NCBI GenBank assembly: GCA_018267625.1
Contig: JAFDYC010000057.1
Coordinates: forward strand, 20,436 to 84,435
DNA: 64,000 nucleotides
From: Bacteroidota bacterium
GTDB taxonomy: Bacteria > Bacteroidota > Bacteroidia > Chitinophagales > Chitinophagaceae
Direction of reading: 5' to 3'
Of this stretch, positions 17,412-25,284 are shown piece after piece (the first letter of the stretch is position 1; the number at the start of each line of letters is the position of its first letter). The position numbers and the translations under genes are program-made. A model generated the notes under the pieces. It ran no database searches, was not told where the DNA came from, and saw only the letters and a list, made by a program, of their open reading frames with translations.

Positions 17412-18600
17412 TTTAGATGACATATTCAACGACGATGCCTTTGGCCTTCTGAACCCAAAGGACGACGCGCCTGCGCCCAAAACAGAAGAAGACCGGCTCA
17501 TAGATGCCTTTGAAGAAATCAATGTTTTCGTGGAAAAACAGGGGCGCGAACCTGCTGCCGGCAGCATGTCGGAATACAATCTTCATGCACGGCTCAAGAA
17601 CTTCCGGAGCGATGAAGGGAAAAAACGGATGCTGAAAGCCTTCGACCGCTTCAATTTGTTAGGGCATGTGGAGATGGCACAGCAAACCCTGGATGAAGTA
17701 TTAAACGACGATGATTCAGGCTTATTGAATACCAAAGGCGACAGCTCCATTTTTGAATTCCGGCATACGCCTAAAACGGCAAAGCGGGCAAAAGCGGAAG
17801 AGGTGGCACAACGGCAACCAATTCCAGAGGACGAGTTCGCTAAGTATGAACCGATATTTAAGCAAGTACATCAGGAGCTGAAGGAGGGAAAGCGCCGCCT
17901 GCAAAAGTTCGACCGCTTTGACGACAACTTGCAGGTAGGTCAATTCTACCTTCTCGACGGCATGTTGCTCTTTCTTGAGTCGGCTGATTTGAAAAAGGAA
18001 ATGCGTCGGCTGAAATCGGGCAATCGGGAAAGATTAGACGGACGCACCAACACCATTTTTGAAAACGGCACCCGTTCTACCCTGTTGTTTCGCTCGCTGG
18101 GCAAGGCTATCCAAAAGGATGGCAAGCTTGTTACCACACCGTACAATACAACTGGCGGTGTGATACCTCCTGAACAGAGTGTCGTATCAGAGGCTGACGT
18201 CGAATCGGGTTGGGTGTACGTCGTCAAGTCAAAATCAGCCCTTCCACAGATAGTAGACATCCCGAACCTATTCAAGATTGGATTCTCCACAACTCCAGTC
18301 GCCGATCGGATTAGGAATGCAGCCCATGAAGCCACCTACCTCTTTGCAGATGTTGAACTCGTGGCATCTTACCGCTGCTACAACACCAACACACAACATC
18401 TGGAGAACCTGATTCATCGGTTTTTCGCTACGGCCTGCGTCAACATAGACGTGTTTGATCCCTCGGGGATACGATGTACACCCCGCGAGTGGTTTAGTGC
18501 CCCGTTGGCCGAGATAGATGCCGCAATTAAATTGATGCTCGCCGGTCAAATAATTGATTACCGATTCGATGAAAGGAACAACAAGGTCTTAATGAAATAA
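17401..18600 (+). CDS. GIY-YIG (T5orf172-type) nuclease domain protein, YeeC-like
   Basis: 399 residues. The C-terminal domain (about 268-395) is a GIY-YIG endonuclease of the T5orf172 type: GWVYVVKSK near 269 carries the catalytic Tyr, NLFKIGFS near 289 is the YIG equivalent, then RIRNAAHEA with the conserved Arg, TQHLENLIHRFFA with the metal-binding Glu, and PREWFSAP, the usual family ending. The N-terminal 250 residues are acidic and helical and include two related motifs (DIFNDDAFGLLNPK at about 5-18 and EVLNDDDSGLLNTK about 95 residues later). It probably supplies the DNA-cutting activity of the operon, with the helicase. This is inferred from domains and synteny. Last gene of the island. 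Confidence 0.83.
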   Translation: MPGSLDDIFNDDAFGLLNPKDDAPAPKTEEDRLIDAFEEINVFVEKQGREPAAGSMSEYNLHARLKNFRSDEGKKRMLKAFDRFNLLGHVEMAQQTLDEVLNDDDSGLLNTKGDSSIFEFRHTPKTAKRAKAEEVAQRQPIPEDEFAKYEPIFKQVHQELKEGKRRLQKFDRFDDNLQVGQFYLLDGMLLFLESADLKKEMRRLKSGNRERLDGRTNTIFENGTRSTLLFRSLGKAIQKDGKLVTTPYNTTGGVIPPEQSVVSEADVESGWVYVVKSKSALPQIVDIPNLFKIGFSTTPVADRIRNAAHEATYLFADVELVASYRCYNTNTQHLENLIHRFFATACVNIDVFDPSGIRCTPREWFSAPLAEIDAAIKLMLAGQIIDYRFDERNNKVLMK

Positions 18601-18642
18601 CAGCAAAAATGAGCATAGGCTTAAGGCCTGCAATTGCTCGAA

Positions 18643-18900
18643 TCACGGCAAATCGCGCTCGGTAGCTTTGCCACATAGTTCAAGGTTATACGTTCCCGTA
18701 AAATCATCAACCGCGATTCCTTCCTTTTCCTGACTGCGCTCAACAGCTTCAGAGAAATAAGGAATGTATGGAGGAATGATGGTCAATACGGGCGACAGCA
18801 CAGATGAAACATACCAGGTTGCTCTATTGCAAACAGACCCATGCGAGTAGCAATTTGAGTGTATGGAGTATTCATACCTCTCCGCTTCCTCGAGCTGAAA
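18643..18900 (-). pseudogene. Possible decayed 3' gene fragment
   Basis: The 331-bp space between the island and the RlmI-like gene has no intact gene. Its minus strand keeps an open frame ending in TGA at 18643 whose last 75 or so residues read like real protein (TWYVSSVLSPVLTIIPPYIP, then YFSEAVERSQEKEGIAVDDF and TGTYNLELCGKATERD). I see no suitable in-frame start, and the upstream part lies opposite the next gene. It could be the remnant of a gene broken at the island border. I cannot assign a family. Confidence 0.25.
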
Positions 18901-18931
18901 GCCGGACATTTGCACCCCATCCCGAAAACCG

Positions 18932-20116
18932 ATGTCATCTTCCCTTCCCAAGCTGTTTCTGCGTAAAAAAATCTCTGACCGGGTGGTCAGCGGCCACCCC
19001 TGGATTTTTGCCAATGAGCTGGGTGACCATGATGGCAGCGCCCAACCTGGCGACATCATTGACCTTCATTCCTACAACGGATCCTTTGTGGGCCGCGGCT
19101 ACTACAACCCGGCATCTCAAATTCGGGTACGCCTGCTTACCCGCAAGGCCGACGAACCAATAGATGCCTCCTTTTTTAAAAGAAAAATCCAAGATGCCTG
19201 GAATTACCGCCAACGGCTCGGTTATGTGGAAAATTGCCGGCTCATTTTTGGCGAAGCAGACAGCTTGCCTGCCCTAATCATTGACAAATTTGGCAACTAC
19301 TTCGTGCTGCAGACTTTGGCGCTCGGCATAGACCGATGGAAGGCAGAGATTGTAGCCGCCATTCAGGAAATCTTTTCCCCTTCCGGTATCTATGAACGTA
19401 ATGATGTGCCGGTGCGGGAACTGGAAGGGATGGCACAACAAAAAGGATTTCTCTCTGCCCCTTTCGACACAAACATTATCATCCACGAAAATGGATTGCG
19501 CTTTCATGTGGATCTCGAAAACGGGCAGAAAACCGACTATTTTCTAGACCAGCAGGACAACCGTAAGGCAATTGAAAAAGTGGTGAACGGTGCAGAGGTG
19601 TTGGGTGCTTTTACCTACACCGGCACGTTCGAAATTCATGCGGCACATTATGGGGCCAAAAGCGTGCTGGGACTCGATATTTCTGAGCAGGCAGTAGCAC
19701 AAGCCAACCGAAATGCCCAGCTTAATCAAGTGCAGGATCGTTGCCATTTCGAAGCGCTCAATGCCTTCGACATGCTAAAGCAATGGACCCGTGAGGGCAG
19801 GCAATATGATGTGGTGATGCTGGACCCTCCCGCTTTCACTAAGAGCCGGGAGCATATTCAGAAAGCCGTTTCGGGATACAAAGAAATTAACCTGCGGGGC
19901 ATAAAGCTGATACGCCCCGGTGGCTTTCTGATTAGCTCATCCTGCACCAACCTGGTGCCGCCTCATCTATTTCTGGAAACGCTTTCAGCAGCAGCAAAAG
20001 ATGCCCGGCGAACCCTGCGACAAGTGAGCTTTCAGACCCAGTCTGCCGACCATCCTATTCTCTGGAATGTGCCGAGCACACAATACCTGAAGTTCGTCAT
20101 CGCACAAGTTCTGTAG
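18932..20116 (+). CDS. Class I SAM-dependent rRNA methyltransferase, RlmI/RlmK type
   Basis: Predicted 23S rRNA cytosine-5 methyltransferase (RlmI-like), 394 residues. An N-terminal PUA domain (about 1-75, LRKKISDRVVSGHPWIFANE) is followed by the EEHEE-like linker and a Rossmann methyltransferase domain. SAM-binding motif FTYTGTFEIHAA lies near residue 230, the acidic VLGLDISEQAV near 246, the catalytic-site MLDPPAFTKS near 297, and the SSSCTNLV segment, which carries the probable nucleophilic Cys, near 337. The usual DLFSYTGGF is altered to GAFTYTGTF here, so the exact target base should be treated as unproven. A near-match promoter (GACATTTG) ends 19 nt before the ATG. Confidence 0.85.
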   Translation: MSSSLPKLFLRKKISDRVVSGHPWIFANELGDHDGSAQPGDIIDLHSYNGSFVGRGYYNPASQIRVRLLTRKADEPIDASFFKRKIQDAWNYRQRLGYVENCRLIFGEADSLPALIIDKFGNYFVLQTLALGIDRWKAEIVAAIQEIFSPSGIYERNDVPVRELEGMAQQKGFLSAPFDTNIIIHENGLRFHVDLENGQKTDYFLDQQDNRKAIEKVVNGAEVLGAFTYTGTFEIHAAHYGAKSVLGLDISEQAVAQANRNAQLNQVQDRCHFEALNAFDMLKQWTREGRQYDVVMLDPPAFTKSREHIQKAVSGYKEINLRGIKLIRPGGFLISSSCTNLVPPHLFLETLSAAAKDARRTLRQVSFQTQSADHPILWNVPSTQYLKFVIAQVL

Positions 20117-20141
20117 CCTTAACTGCAATAGGCCCCAGGGA

Positions 20142-20708
20142 TCAAGCATACATCTCCGCCCAGTTTTTCAACATCTGTAAGCCATCCGGTGTACCCACAC
20201 TTTCCGGATGAAACTGCAGGCCTGTGCAGGGAAATCGTTCGTGCTGTATGGCCATATTCATCCCGTCCTTGGTTTCTGCAATAGACTGCAGGCCGCTGCC
20301 GGCAAGGCCTTCGAGCAGAAGCGAATGATATCGCATGGCAGGAAAGTTCCGGGGAATATTTTTAAAAATATCAGCCCCCTCATGCCGTAGCTCATGCACT
20401 TTTCCATGCACCGGTTCGGGAGACAATTCCAGCCGGGCACCGAAATACATGCCTATTGCCTGATGCCCCAGGCAGATGCCCAATATGGGAATGCGATGAT
20501 GAAAATGAGCAATCGCTTCCAGCGAAATACCGGCTTGTAAGGGCGTTTCCGGGCCGGGTGAAATGATGAGCCGTGAAGGATTCAGGACGATTAATTCTTC
20601 CAGGCTGATTTCATCATGGCGCAGCACCCGACAACAGCCACCCGCCAGCAGCAGATAATGATGCAGGATGTGCGTGAAGGAATCGTAATTGTCAATGAGC
20701 ACCCACAT
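20142..20708 (-). CDS. Glutamine amidotransferase, anthranilate/aminodeoxychorismate synthase component II
   Basis: Glutaminase subunit that supplies ammonia for anthranilate (tryptophan) or aminodeoxychorismate (folate) synthesis. 188 residues from ATG 20708 (MWVLIDNYDSFTH). Class I amidotransferase triad: nucleophile Cys in GICLGHQAIG, and His-Glu in GLQFHPESVGTP. The oxyanion-region motif is SPGPETP. The companion synthase component I is not in the window, so trpG and pabA cannot be told apart; isolation from a trp cluster makes PabA slightly more likely. The 5' end overlaps the 3' end of cvpA by 17 nt, indicating cotranscription with it. Confidence 0.88.
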   Translation of the reverse strand: MWVLIDNYDSFTHILHHYLLLAGGCCRVLRHDEISLEELIVLNPSRLIISPGPETPLQAGISLEAIAHFHHRIPILGICLGHQAIGMYFGARLELSPEPVHGKVHELRHEGADIFKNIPRNFPAMRYHSLLLEGLAGSGLQSIAETKDGMNMAIQHERFPCTGLQFHPESVGTPDGLQMLKNWAEMYA

Positions 20709-21243
20709 GGCTCGATAGGTGTTCATTCACTCTTTCAAAAAATTGCGACAGCTCTTTGAAAATATTCTTTGCAAAAGGCAACACAGCTCCGACATGATCC
20801 AACACCCAGGGAGCAACGGGTGTAAACCATTTAACACAGTAGGAATGCACCTTAGTGCCTGGCGAAATGAAGTGGGCCTGATCGGCCACCCAAAGCAGGC
20901 AACTCAGGACAAAGGCCGCGAGAAAAACATAAACAGCAGCACCCATGATTCGGTTGAAAATGCCGAGAAAGGCTGCTTGCAACATTCCTTCTACTGCCTT
21001 AGCAAGCAGGCGCACCAACAAAAAAACCACGATAAAGAGCAGGATATAGGAGATGATTTGTCCCCAACCCGAGCGGACCCATCCTTGTTCCAGCAACCAA
21101 TTCCCGAGCAGGCCGCTCAACTTCAGGGCTGCCATCATGCCCAGCACGATGCCCAGCAGGGAAAAGAGGGCAACAACAATCCCTTTTTGCCAACCTCTGA
21201 AAAAGGCTAGCCCCAATAAGGCGAAACAAACAAGATCCAACAT
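20692..21243 (-). CDS. cvpA: CvpA family membrane protein
   Basis: 183-residue inner-membrane protein with four hydrophobic segments: LVCFALLGLAFFRGWQKG at the N-terminus with the family-typical G-x3-G, then IVVALFSLLGIVLGMMAALK, IISYILLFIVVFLLVRLLAK and MGAAVYVFLAAFVLSCLLWV. Family members are named for colicin V production and have a poorly defined role in envelope stability. The start matches the family beginning (MLDLVCFALLGLAFFRGW). It shares a transcript with the downstream amidotransferase gene. Confidence 0.85.
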   Translation of the reverse strand: MLDLVCFALLGLAFFRGWQKGIVVALFSLLGIVLGMMAALKLSGLLGNWLLEQGWVRSGWGQIISYILLFIVVFLLVRLLAKAVEGMLQAAFLGIFNRIMGAAVYVFLAAFVLSCLLWVADQAHFISPGTKVHSYCVKWFTPVAPWVLDHVGAVLPFAKNIFKELSQFFERVNEHLSSHVGAH

Positions 21244-21285
21244 GCGTAAAGCTTGGAAAGTACAAACCTGCGTGGAGGGGAACGG

Positions 21286-21738
21286 CTATTGGGCCAGTAG
21301 TTCCTTGACGAGTTCTGAGATGGCCTTGCCTTCTGCTTTGCCGGCCAGTTGCTTATTGGCGGCACCCATCACCTTACCCATATCGGCCGGGCCGGAAGCA
21401 CCCGTCTCGGAAATGATAGATTGAATGACACTACGAAGCTCGACTGCGCTCAACGGCTGCGGAAGAAAACGACTGATGATGGCCAGTTCTTCTTCTTCTT
21501 TTATAGCCAGGTCTTCACGCTGTTGATTCCGATAAATGTCGAGTGAATCGCGGCGTTGCTTTGCCATGCGTTGCAGCATCTTCAGCTCATCTGCTTCGCT
21601 GATGCTGTCTTTGGCGTTTGCCGCCGTCTTTTCTTTGAGGATTTCCGCTTTAATTGCACGAAGGGTACGAAGACCGGCTTCGTCCTTGGCTTTCATGGCC
21701 ACTTTCATTTCGTCCATGACCTTCGATTCGAGAGACAT
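21286..21738 (-). CDS. GatB/YqeY domain-containing protein
   Basis: 150-residue helical protein of the YqeY family, related to the tail domain of GatB. Characteristic segments are MSLESKVMDEMKVAMKAKDE at the start, LRTLRAIKAEILKEKT, AKQRRDSLDIYRNQQREDLA, and the C-terminal GPADMGKVMGAANKQLAGKA, which resembles the tRNA-contacting GatB tail. Its physiological role is not established; it may touch tRNA-dependent amidation. It stands alone, 42 nt upstream of cvpA on the same strand. Confidence 0.87.
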   Translation of the reverse strand: MSLESKVMDEMKVAMKAKDEAGLRTLRAIKAEILKEKTAANAKDSISEADELKMLQRMAKQRRDSLDIYRNQQREDLAIKEEEELAIISRFLPQPLSAVELRSVIQSIISETGASGPADMGKVMGAANKQLAGKAEGKAISELVKELLAQ

Positions 21739-21868
21739 ATAAAATGGGGGTTTTTAATAGAAAAAAATCAAAGCAATAAATCAAACCGGGGCAGCAATGA
21801 GGCTATTCTATTCTGAATGCGATACTGCTCTAATAGAAAAGCATTTTTAACCGGGACTTCAGGCTGAT

Positions 21869-22219
21869 TTATTCAGCATTCATCTGTGTGTTCAGAGCCT
21901 CCGCAGCCTTCTTGTGAAATTCTTTGGCAAAGGTTTTCAATTCATTGGCAAGGGCCTCATTGCGGGTGGCACGCTGGTAAGTGTCTGCCATGCCCATCAG
22001 GCTTTGGAAGAAGAAATCATTCATTTCATCCACCATCATTTTTTTCGTCCATAGATCAATGCGCAGGGCATGTTTTTCTGCAGCATCCCAAAGGCCGAGC
22101 AAAAACCCTTTTGCCTCTTGTGCTTGTTCGATGCCGCCATCCGGGGCGAGCCATTGAATGGTTTCGGGCATGCGCTCATCATCGAGCGTTATCTGAAGGT
22201 TTATGTGTGATTCGTGCAT
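21869..22219 (-). CDS. gldC: Gliding motility protein GldC
   Basis: 116-residue cytoplasmic protein matching GldC: SHINLQITLDDERMPETIQW, then AQEAKGFLLGLWDAAEKHAL, RIDLWTKKMMVDEMNDFF and a C-terminal AEEFHKKA-like helix. GldC is conserved in Bacteroidota that have the gliding/type IX secretion apparatus, and is known as an auxiliary gliding protein in Flavobacterium, although many non-gliders also have it. Together with the T9SS sorting tails in this window it places the organism in Bacteroidota. A one-mismatch promoter motif (CACTTTTG) lies about 50 nt upstream. Confidence 0.9.
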   Translation of the reverse strand: MHESHINLQITLDDERMPETIQWLAPDGGIEQAQEAKGFLLGLWDAAEKHALRIDLWTKKMMVDEMNDFFFQSLMGMADTYQRATRNEALANELKTFAKEFHKKAAEALNTQMNAE

Positions 22220-22318
22220 AAAAACTTTTAAAAAATAGAAATTGAGGACGCCCTCTTTGTTTGGCTTGCAAAAGTGCGGTGGAACGGATTCACAAATCCA
22301 TAAAACGGGAATTGCCTT

Positions 22319-23047
22319 TCAATGCCTGTGAGTAGCATGTTTGCCAAGTTGCGTCAAACAGGCAGCAAGGTCTTTAGGAAGGGGGGCTTCTGCCTGTATT
22401 TCCACGCCGGCTGCATTCCGAAAACGAATCCGATAGGCATGTAGCGCCAGCCTGCTGAGCAAAGGGCGTTCTTCTTCCTCGTTCTTGCCCAGCTTGAATT
22501 TCTTCTTGATGGTTGAAAGCAGGAAGGGCTTACCATCTCCGTACAGTGCATCGCATACAATAGGATGTCCTATGCTGCTCATGTGAACCCGAACCTGATG
22601 GGTACGCCCTGTATGAATTTGCCATTGCATGAGCGAAAACAGGGGCCAGCTTTCCACCACTTTATAATCTGTCACAGAAGGCTTCCCTCTGGGGTGAACA
22701 CACATCTTCCCCTGTATGGAAGGATGCGGAGCAATGGGTGCCTCAATACGGCCCGATTCAGGAGCCGGAGTACCCAGCACCAGACCCGCATAATACTTTC
22801 CAACTTCATGCCGCTCAAAGAGGCCCGATAGATGCCGGTGTGCCTCTTCATGTTTTGCGAATGCCAGCACGCCACTGGTTTCCCGGTCTAAACGATGAAC
22901 TACAAATACGGGTTGTTTCTGCTCCTCCTGAAGCAGGCTGCGGGCAGAAGGTAATGCTGCATCAAAACGGTCCGGGATCGAAAGCAAGCGGGCCGGCTTG
23001 TTGACGATGATGTAGTCCTCGTCTTCGTAAAGTCGTTCCAGCTTCAT
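22319..23047 (-). CDS. RluA-family RNA pseudouridine synthase
   Basis: 242-residue pseudouridine synthase without an S4 domain. The catalytic motif VHRLDRETSGVLAFAK carries the active-site Asp near residue 53. The other family blocks are KYYAGLVLG, TGRTHQVRVHMSSIGHPIVC (substrate-binding Arg) and a C-terminal LHAYRIRF. The N-terminal EDEDYIIVNKPARLLSIPDR matches the single-domain subgroup that modifies tRNA or 23S rRNA; the exact position cannot be told from sequence. It follows ybeY by 29 nt on the same strand, so the pair probably forms an RNA-maturation transcript. Confidence 0.87.
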   Translation of the reverse strand: MKLERLYEDEDYIIVNKPARLLSIPDRFDAALPSARSLLQEEQKQPVFVVHRLDRETSGVLAFAKHEEAHRHLSGLFERHEVGKYYAGLVLGTPAPESGRIEAPIAPHPSIQGKMCVHPRGKPSVTDYKVVESWPLFSLMQWQIHTGRTHQVRVHMSSIGHPIVCDALYGDGKPFLLSTIKKKFKLGKNEEEERPLLSRLALHAYRIRFRNAAGVEIQAEAPLPKDLAACLTQLGKHATHRH

Positions 23048-23076
23048 TGGAAAACAGAATTTTTTAAAAAAGAATC

Positions 23077-23502
23077 TCAGGCGAACCAGGCCTCCAAAGC
23101 TGCATCTTCTGCCTGGCGCATGGCTTTTTGTTCGGCGGGTTTTTTATCACGAAGGCCACAGAGATGCAAGGCTCCGTGGAAGATGACCCTATGTAATTCC
23201 CGTTCGTATGAGGTATTGAATTGCTCCGCATTTTCGGCCACCCGATCGATGGAAATATAAATTTCTGCCTGAAGCTCATCATTACGATCGGACAAGTCGA
23301 AGGTGATGATGTCGGTGAGGGTGTCATGTTGCAGAAACTGGAGGTTGATGTTGTGTAGTGCATCGTCGCTACAAAAAATGTAGTTGAGGCTAATCTTCCT
23401 TAAAGGACGCCTGCTCTGGATGAGCTGGTCCAGGAATTGACTGAGCCTACGGCGATGGGTGAGGCGGGCCTTCACTTCCTGTTCAAAAAAACGCGCGGAC
23501 AT
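23077..23502 (-). CDS. ybeY: Endoribonuclease YbeY, rRNA maturation
   Basis: 141-residue metal-dependent RNase needed for 16S rRNA 3'-end maturation and ribosome quality control. The metal motif is HGALHLCGLRD: the first two His ligands are present, but the third position, usually His in HxxxHxxGYDH, is replaced so that the block ends in Asp. Similar versions occur in Bacteroidota, to my knowledge. Other family blocks are LNYIFCSDDALHNINLQFLQ, HDTLTDIITFDL and AEIYISIDRVAENA. It sits between feoA and the RluA-type gene, all on the minus strand. Confidence 0.9.
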   Translation of the reverse strand: MSARFFEQEVKARLTHRRRLSQFLDQLIQSRRPLRKISLNYIFCSDDALHNINLQFLQHDTLTDIITFDLSDRNDELQAEIYISIDRVAENAEQFNTSYERELHRVIFHGALHLCGLRDKKPAEQKAMRQAEDAALEAWFA

Positions 23503-23529
23503 GATTTTAGGTTGACGGGAAGGGATGCG

Positions 23530-23763
23530 TCAGGCTTCGGTTTCCACCCAGATATTATCTGCTTCCCGCTTTCTAATGCTGAGGTAATAGCCGGCGATAG
23601 AAATAGCCATCGGGTCGCCGAGCGGGGCAATCATTTCTACCTGTACGGGTTCTCCCGGCAGGCAGCCCATTTCCATCAGAGTGAGTCGAAAATCCGTATC
23701 TACGTGCTCCCGAATGATGGCCTTGCGGCCGGCCTTGAGTCGGGAAAGCTTCATCCGTTCCAT
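23530..23763 (-). CDS. feoA: FeoA family protein
   Basis: Small SH3-like cytoplasmic protein (about 77 residues from the ATG at 23763; another in-frame ATG at 23754 gives MKLSRLKAG, and one at 23781 is also open). Typical FeoA landmarks are visible: RLTLMEMGCLPGEPVQVE and ISIAGYYLSIRKREADNIWV. FeoA assists the ferrous-iron permease FeoB, but no feoB is nearby, so this copy is separate or acts with a distant FeoB. It lies 27 nt upstream of ybeY on the same strand. Confidence 0.82.
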   Translation of the reverse strand: MERMKLSRLKAGRKAIIREHVDTDFRLTLMEMGCLPGEPVQVEMIAPLGDPMAISIAGYYLSIRKREADNIWVETEA

Positions 23764-23823
23764 GCAGCGAATTTCGCGCAATTGGCGAAATGAAAATTGA
23801 GCTTGGCAATACTTTGGCTTTCC

Positions 23824-24546
23824 TCAGTCCACGGGTGCCAGCACATCTACAATATGAATGGTCTGCATGGGCAGCCCTTGCTTCTCAATGTATCCCTGGA
23901 TATGCATCATACAACTCACGTCTGTGGTGATCATGTATTGGGCACCGGTCTGTAAAGCGCTTTGCACTTTGGTCTGCGACATACCCAGAGAGATGGGGTC
24001 AAATTTGACTGCGAAAGTGCCGCCGAAACCACAGCAGGTCTCGCATTCATTCATTTCAATTAGTTCGAGCCCGCGCACATGGCTAAGCAGTTTTCTCGGC
24101 CCCTCTTTGATGCCACATTCGCGCAATGCACCGCAAGCATCATGATAAGTAGCCTTACCCTCGAAACGGGCACCCACGTCTTCTATTTTCAGTACTTGGG
24201 TTAGAAATTCTGTGAACTCAAACATATTCCCACGAACCCGGTTGCTGAGTAGGTGGTCGGAGCTGTTTTCAAAAAGCTTGTCGAAGTAATTGCGCACATA
24301 ACCGGTGCAGGAGCCGCTGGGGCCAACGATATAGCTATCGTCGCTGAAATCATGTAGGAATTTATGTGCCACGGAGCGGGCATCATGCCAATAGCCGGCA
24401 TTGAAAGCTGGCTGACCACAGCAAGTTTGCTTAGGATTATACTGCACCTCGCAACCCAGGCGTTCCAGCACCCGCACCATGTTAAGGCCGGTCTGGGGAT
24501 ACATCTGATCTACGAAGCAGGGAATGAAGAGCTGAACTTGAGGCAT
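23824..24546 (-). CDS. (Fe-S)-binding CCG-domain protein, LldE/LutA-like
   Basis: 240 residues from ATG 24546 (MPQVQLFIPCFVDQMYPQTG), the standard family start and length; the frame is open further upstream. Two CCG domains: CCGQPAFNAG near residue 44 and CETCCGFGGTFAVKF near 180, with further Cys in DACGALRECG. These bind a noncubane iron-sulfur cluster in heterodisulfide-reductase-like proteins. LutA/LldE is one subunit of the three-part L-lactate dehydrogenase (LutABC), but LutB and LutC are not adjacent, so its partners must be elsewhere and lactate as substrate is only inferred. Confidence 0.83.
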   Translation of the reverse strand: MPQVQLFIPCFVDQMYPQTGLNMVRVLERLGCEVQYNPKQTCCGQPAFNAGYWHDARSVAHKFLHDFSDDSYIVGPSGSCTGYVRNYFDKLFENSSDHLLSNRVRGNMFEFTEFLTQVLKIEDVGARFEGKATYHDACGALRECGIKEGPRKLLSHVRGLELIEMNECETCCGFGGTFAVKFDPISLGMSQTKVQSALQTGAQYMITTDVSCMMHIQGYIEKQGLPMQTIHIVDVLAPVD

Positions 24547-24633
24547 CTTGGTAAAAAAAACGAACGGAATTCGGGTGAAGTAAAAGCGGGCAGGTGCTCT
24601 GTTCCAAGCCACGCTGCGCAAAAATGGGGCAAT

Positions 24634-25158
24634 TCAGGAAATAAGTCCCGGCCAGCCGGTGGCAGGCATTTCTAATGTTCTTTTCAGCGCAATCATCTTC
24701 AGTGCAGCGAGGGCTGCTTCTGCTCCTTTATGCCCATGCGACCCACCGAGCCGCTCCCAGGCCTGAGCTTCATCGTCAAGGGTGAGCACTCCAAAAATCA
24801 CCGGGATGACTCCTGCTGTATTGAGCTGTGTGAGGCCCTGAGTTACGCTCTGGCATACGTATTCGAAATGTGGAGTCCCCCCGCGTATGACTGCACCAAA
24901 GGCAATGATGGCTTCCGGCGGGTCTTGGTTCAGGCGGGCCAGCCGGGCGCAGGCATAGGTCAATTCAACAGCGCCCGGGACGCGGACTTCGTAGCAGAGC
25001 TGAACATCAAATTCATTCAACTGACTCAGGCAACCTTCGCGCAGTGCAGCGACTATGGATTCATTCCATTCTGTGGAGACGATGGCTACCCGGGCTTGTT
25101 TCAGTTCTTTGATTGCTGCCACATCAAATAAAGCGGTGCTGTTGGATGATTGTGCCAT
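24634..25158 (-). CDS. ribH: 6,7-dimethyl-8-ribityllumazine synthase
   Basis: Penultimate step of riboflavin synthesis: condenses 5-amino-6-ribitylamino-uracil with 3,4-dihydroxy-2-butanone 4-phosphate. 174 residues, normally assembling into large capsid-like or pentameric particles. Family blocks: VAIVSTEWNESIVAALREGC (substrate Trp/Asn), RVPGAVELTYACARLA, AFGAVIRGGTPHFEYVCQSV with the catalytic His, and VIPVIFGVLTLDDEAQAWER. No other rib genes are present, which is usual in this phylum. A terminator separates it from the TPR gene upstream. Confidence 0.95.
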   Translation of the reverse strand: MAQSSNSTALFDVAAIKELKQARVAIVSTEWNESIVAALREGCLSQLNEFDVQLCYEVRVPGAVELTYACARLARLNQDPPEAIIAFGAVIRGGTPHFEYVCQSVTQGLTQLNTAGVIPVIFGVLTLDDEAQAWERLGGSHGHKGAEAALAALKMIALKRTLEMPATGWPGLIS

Positions 25159-25230
25159 GTAGTAAAATTCAGGTTCGGGCTATGAGGTGATTCTTTGGTC
25201 AGGAAACTTTTCTAAAAAAATAATTCCCTG

Positions 25231-25266
25231 AAAAACAAAAAGCGCAATCGGGCCGACTGCGCTTTT
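25231..25266 (-). terminator. Terminator after the TPR gene
   Basis: 9-bp stem AAAAGCGCA (25238-25246) with TGCGCTTTT (25258-25266), loop 11 nt. On the minus strand it is followed by a T-rich TTTTTGTTTTT stretch, 19 nt past the stop of the TPR gene. Confidence 0.85.
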
Positions 25267-25284
25267 CGTGTTGGGATTTGTGGT

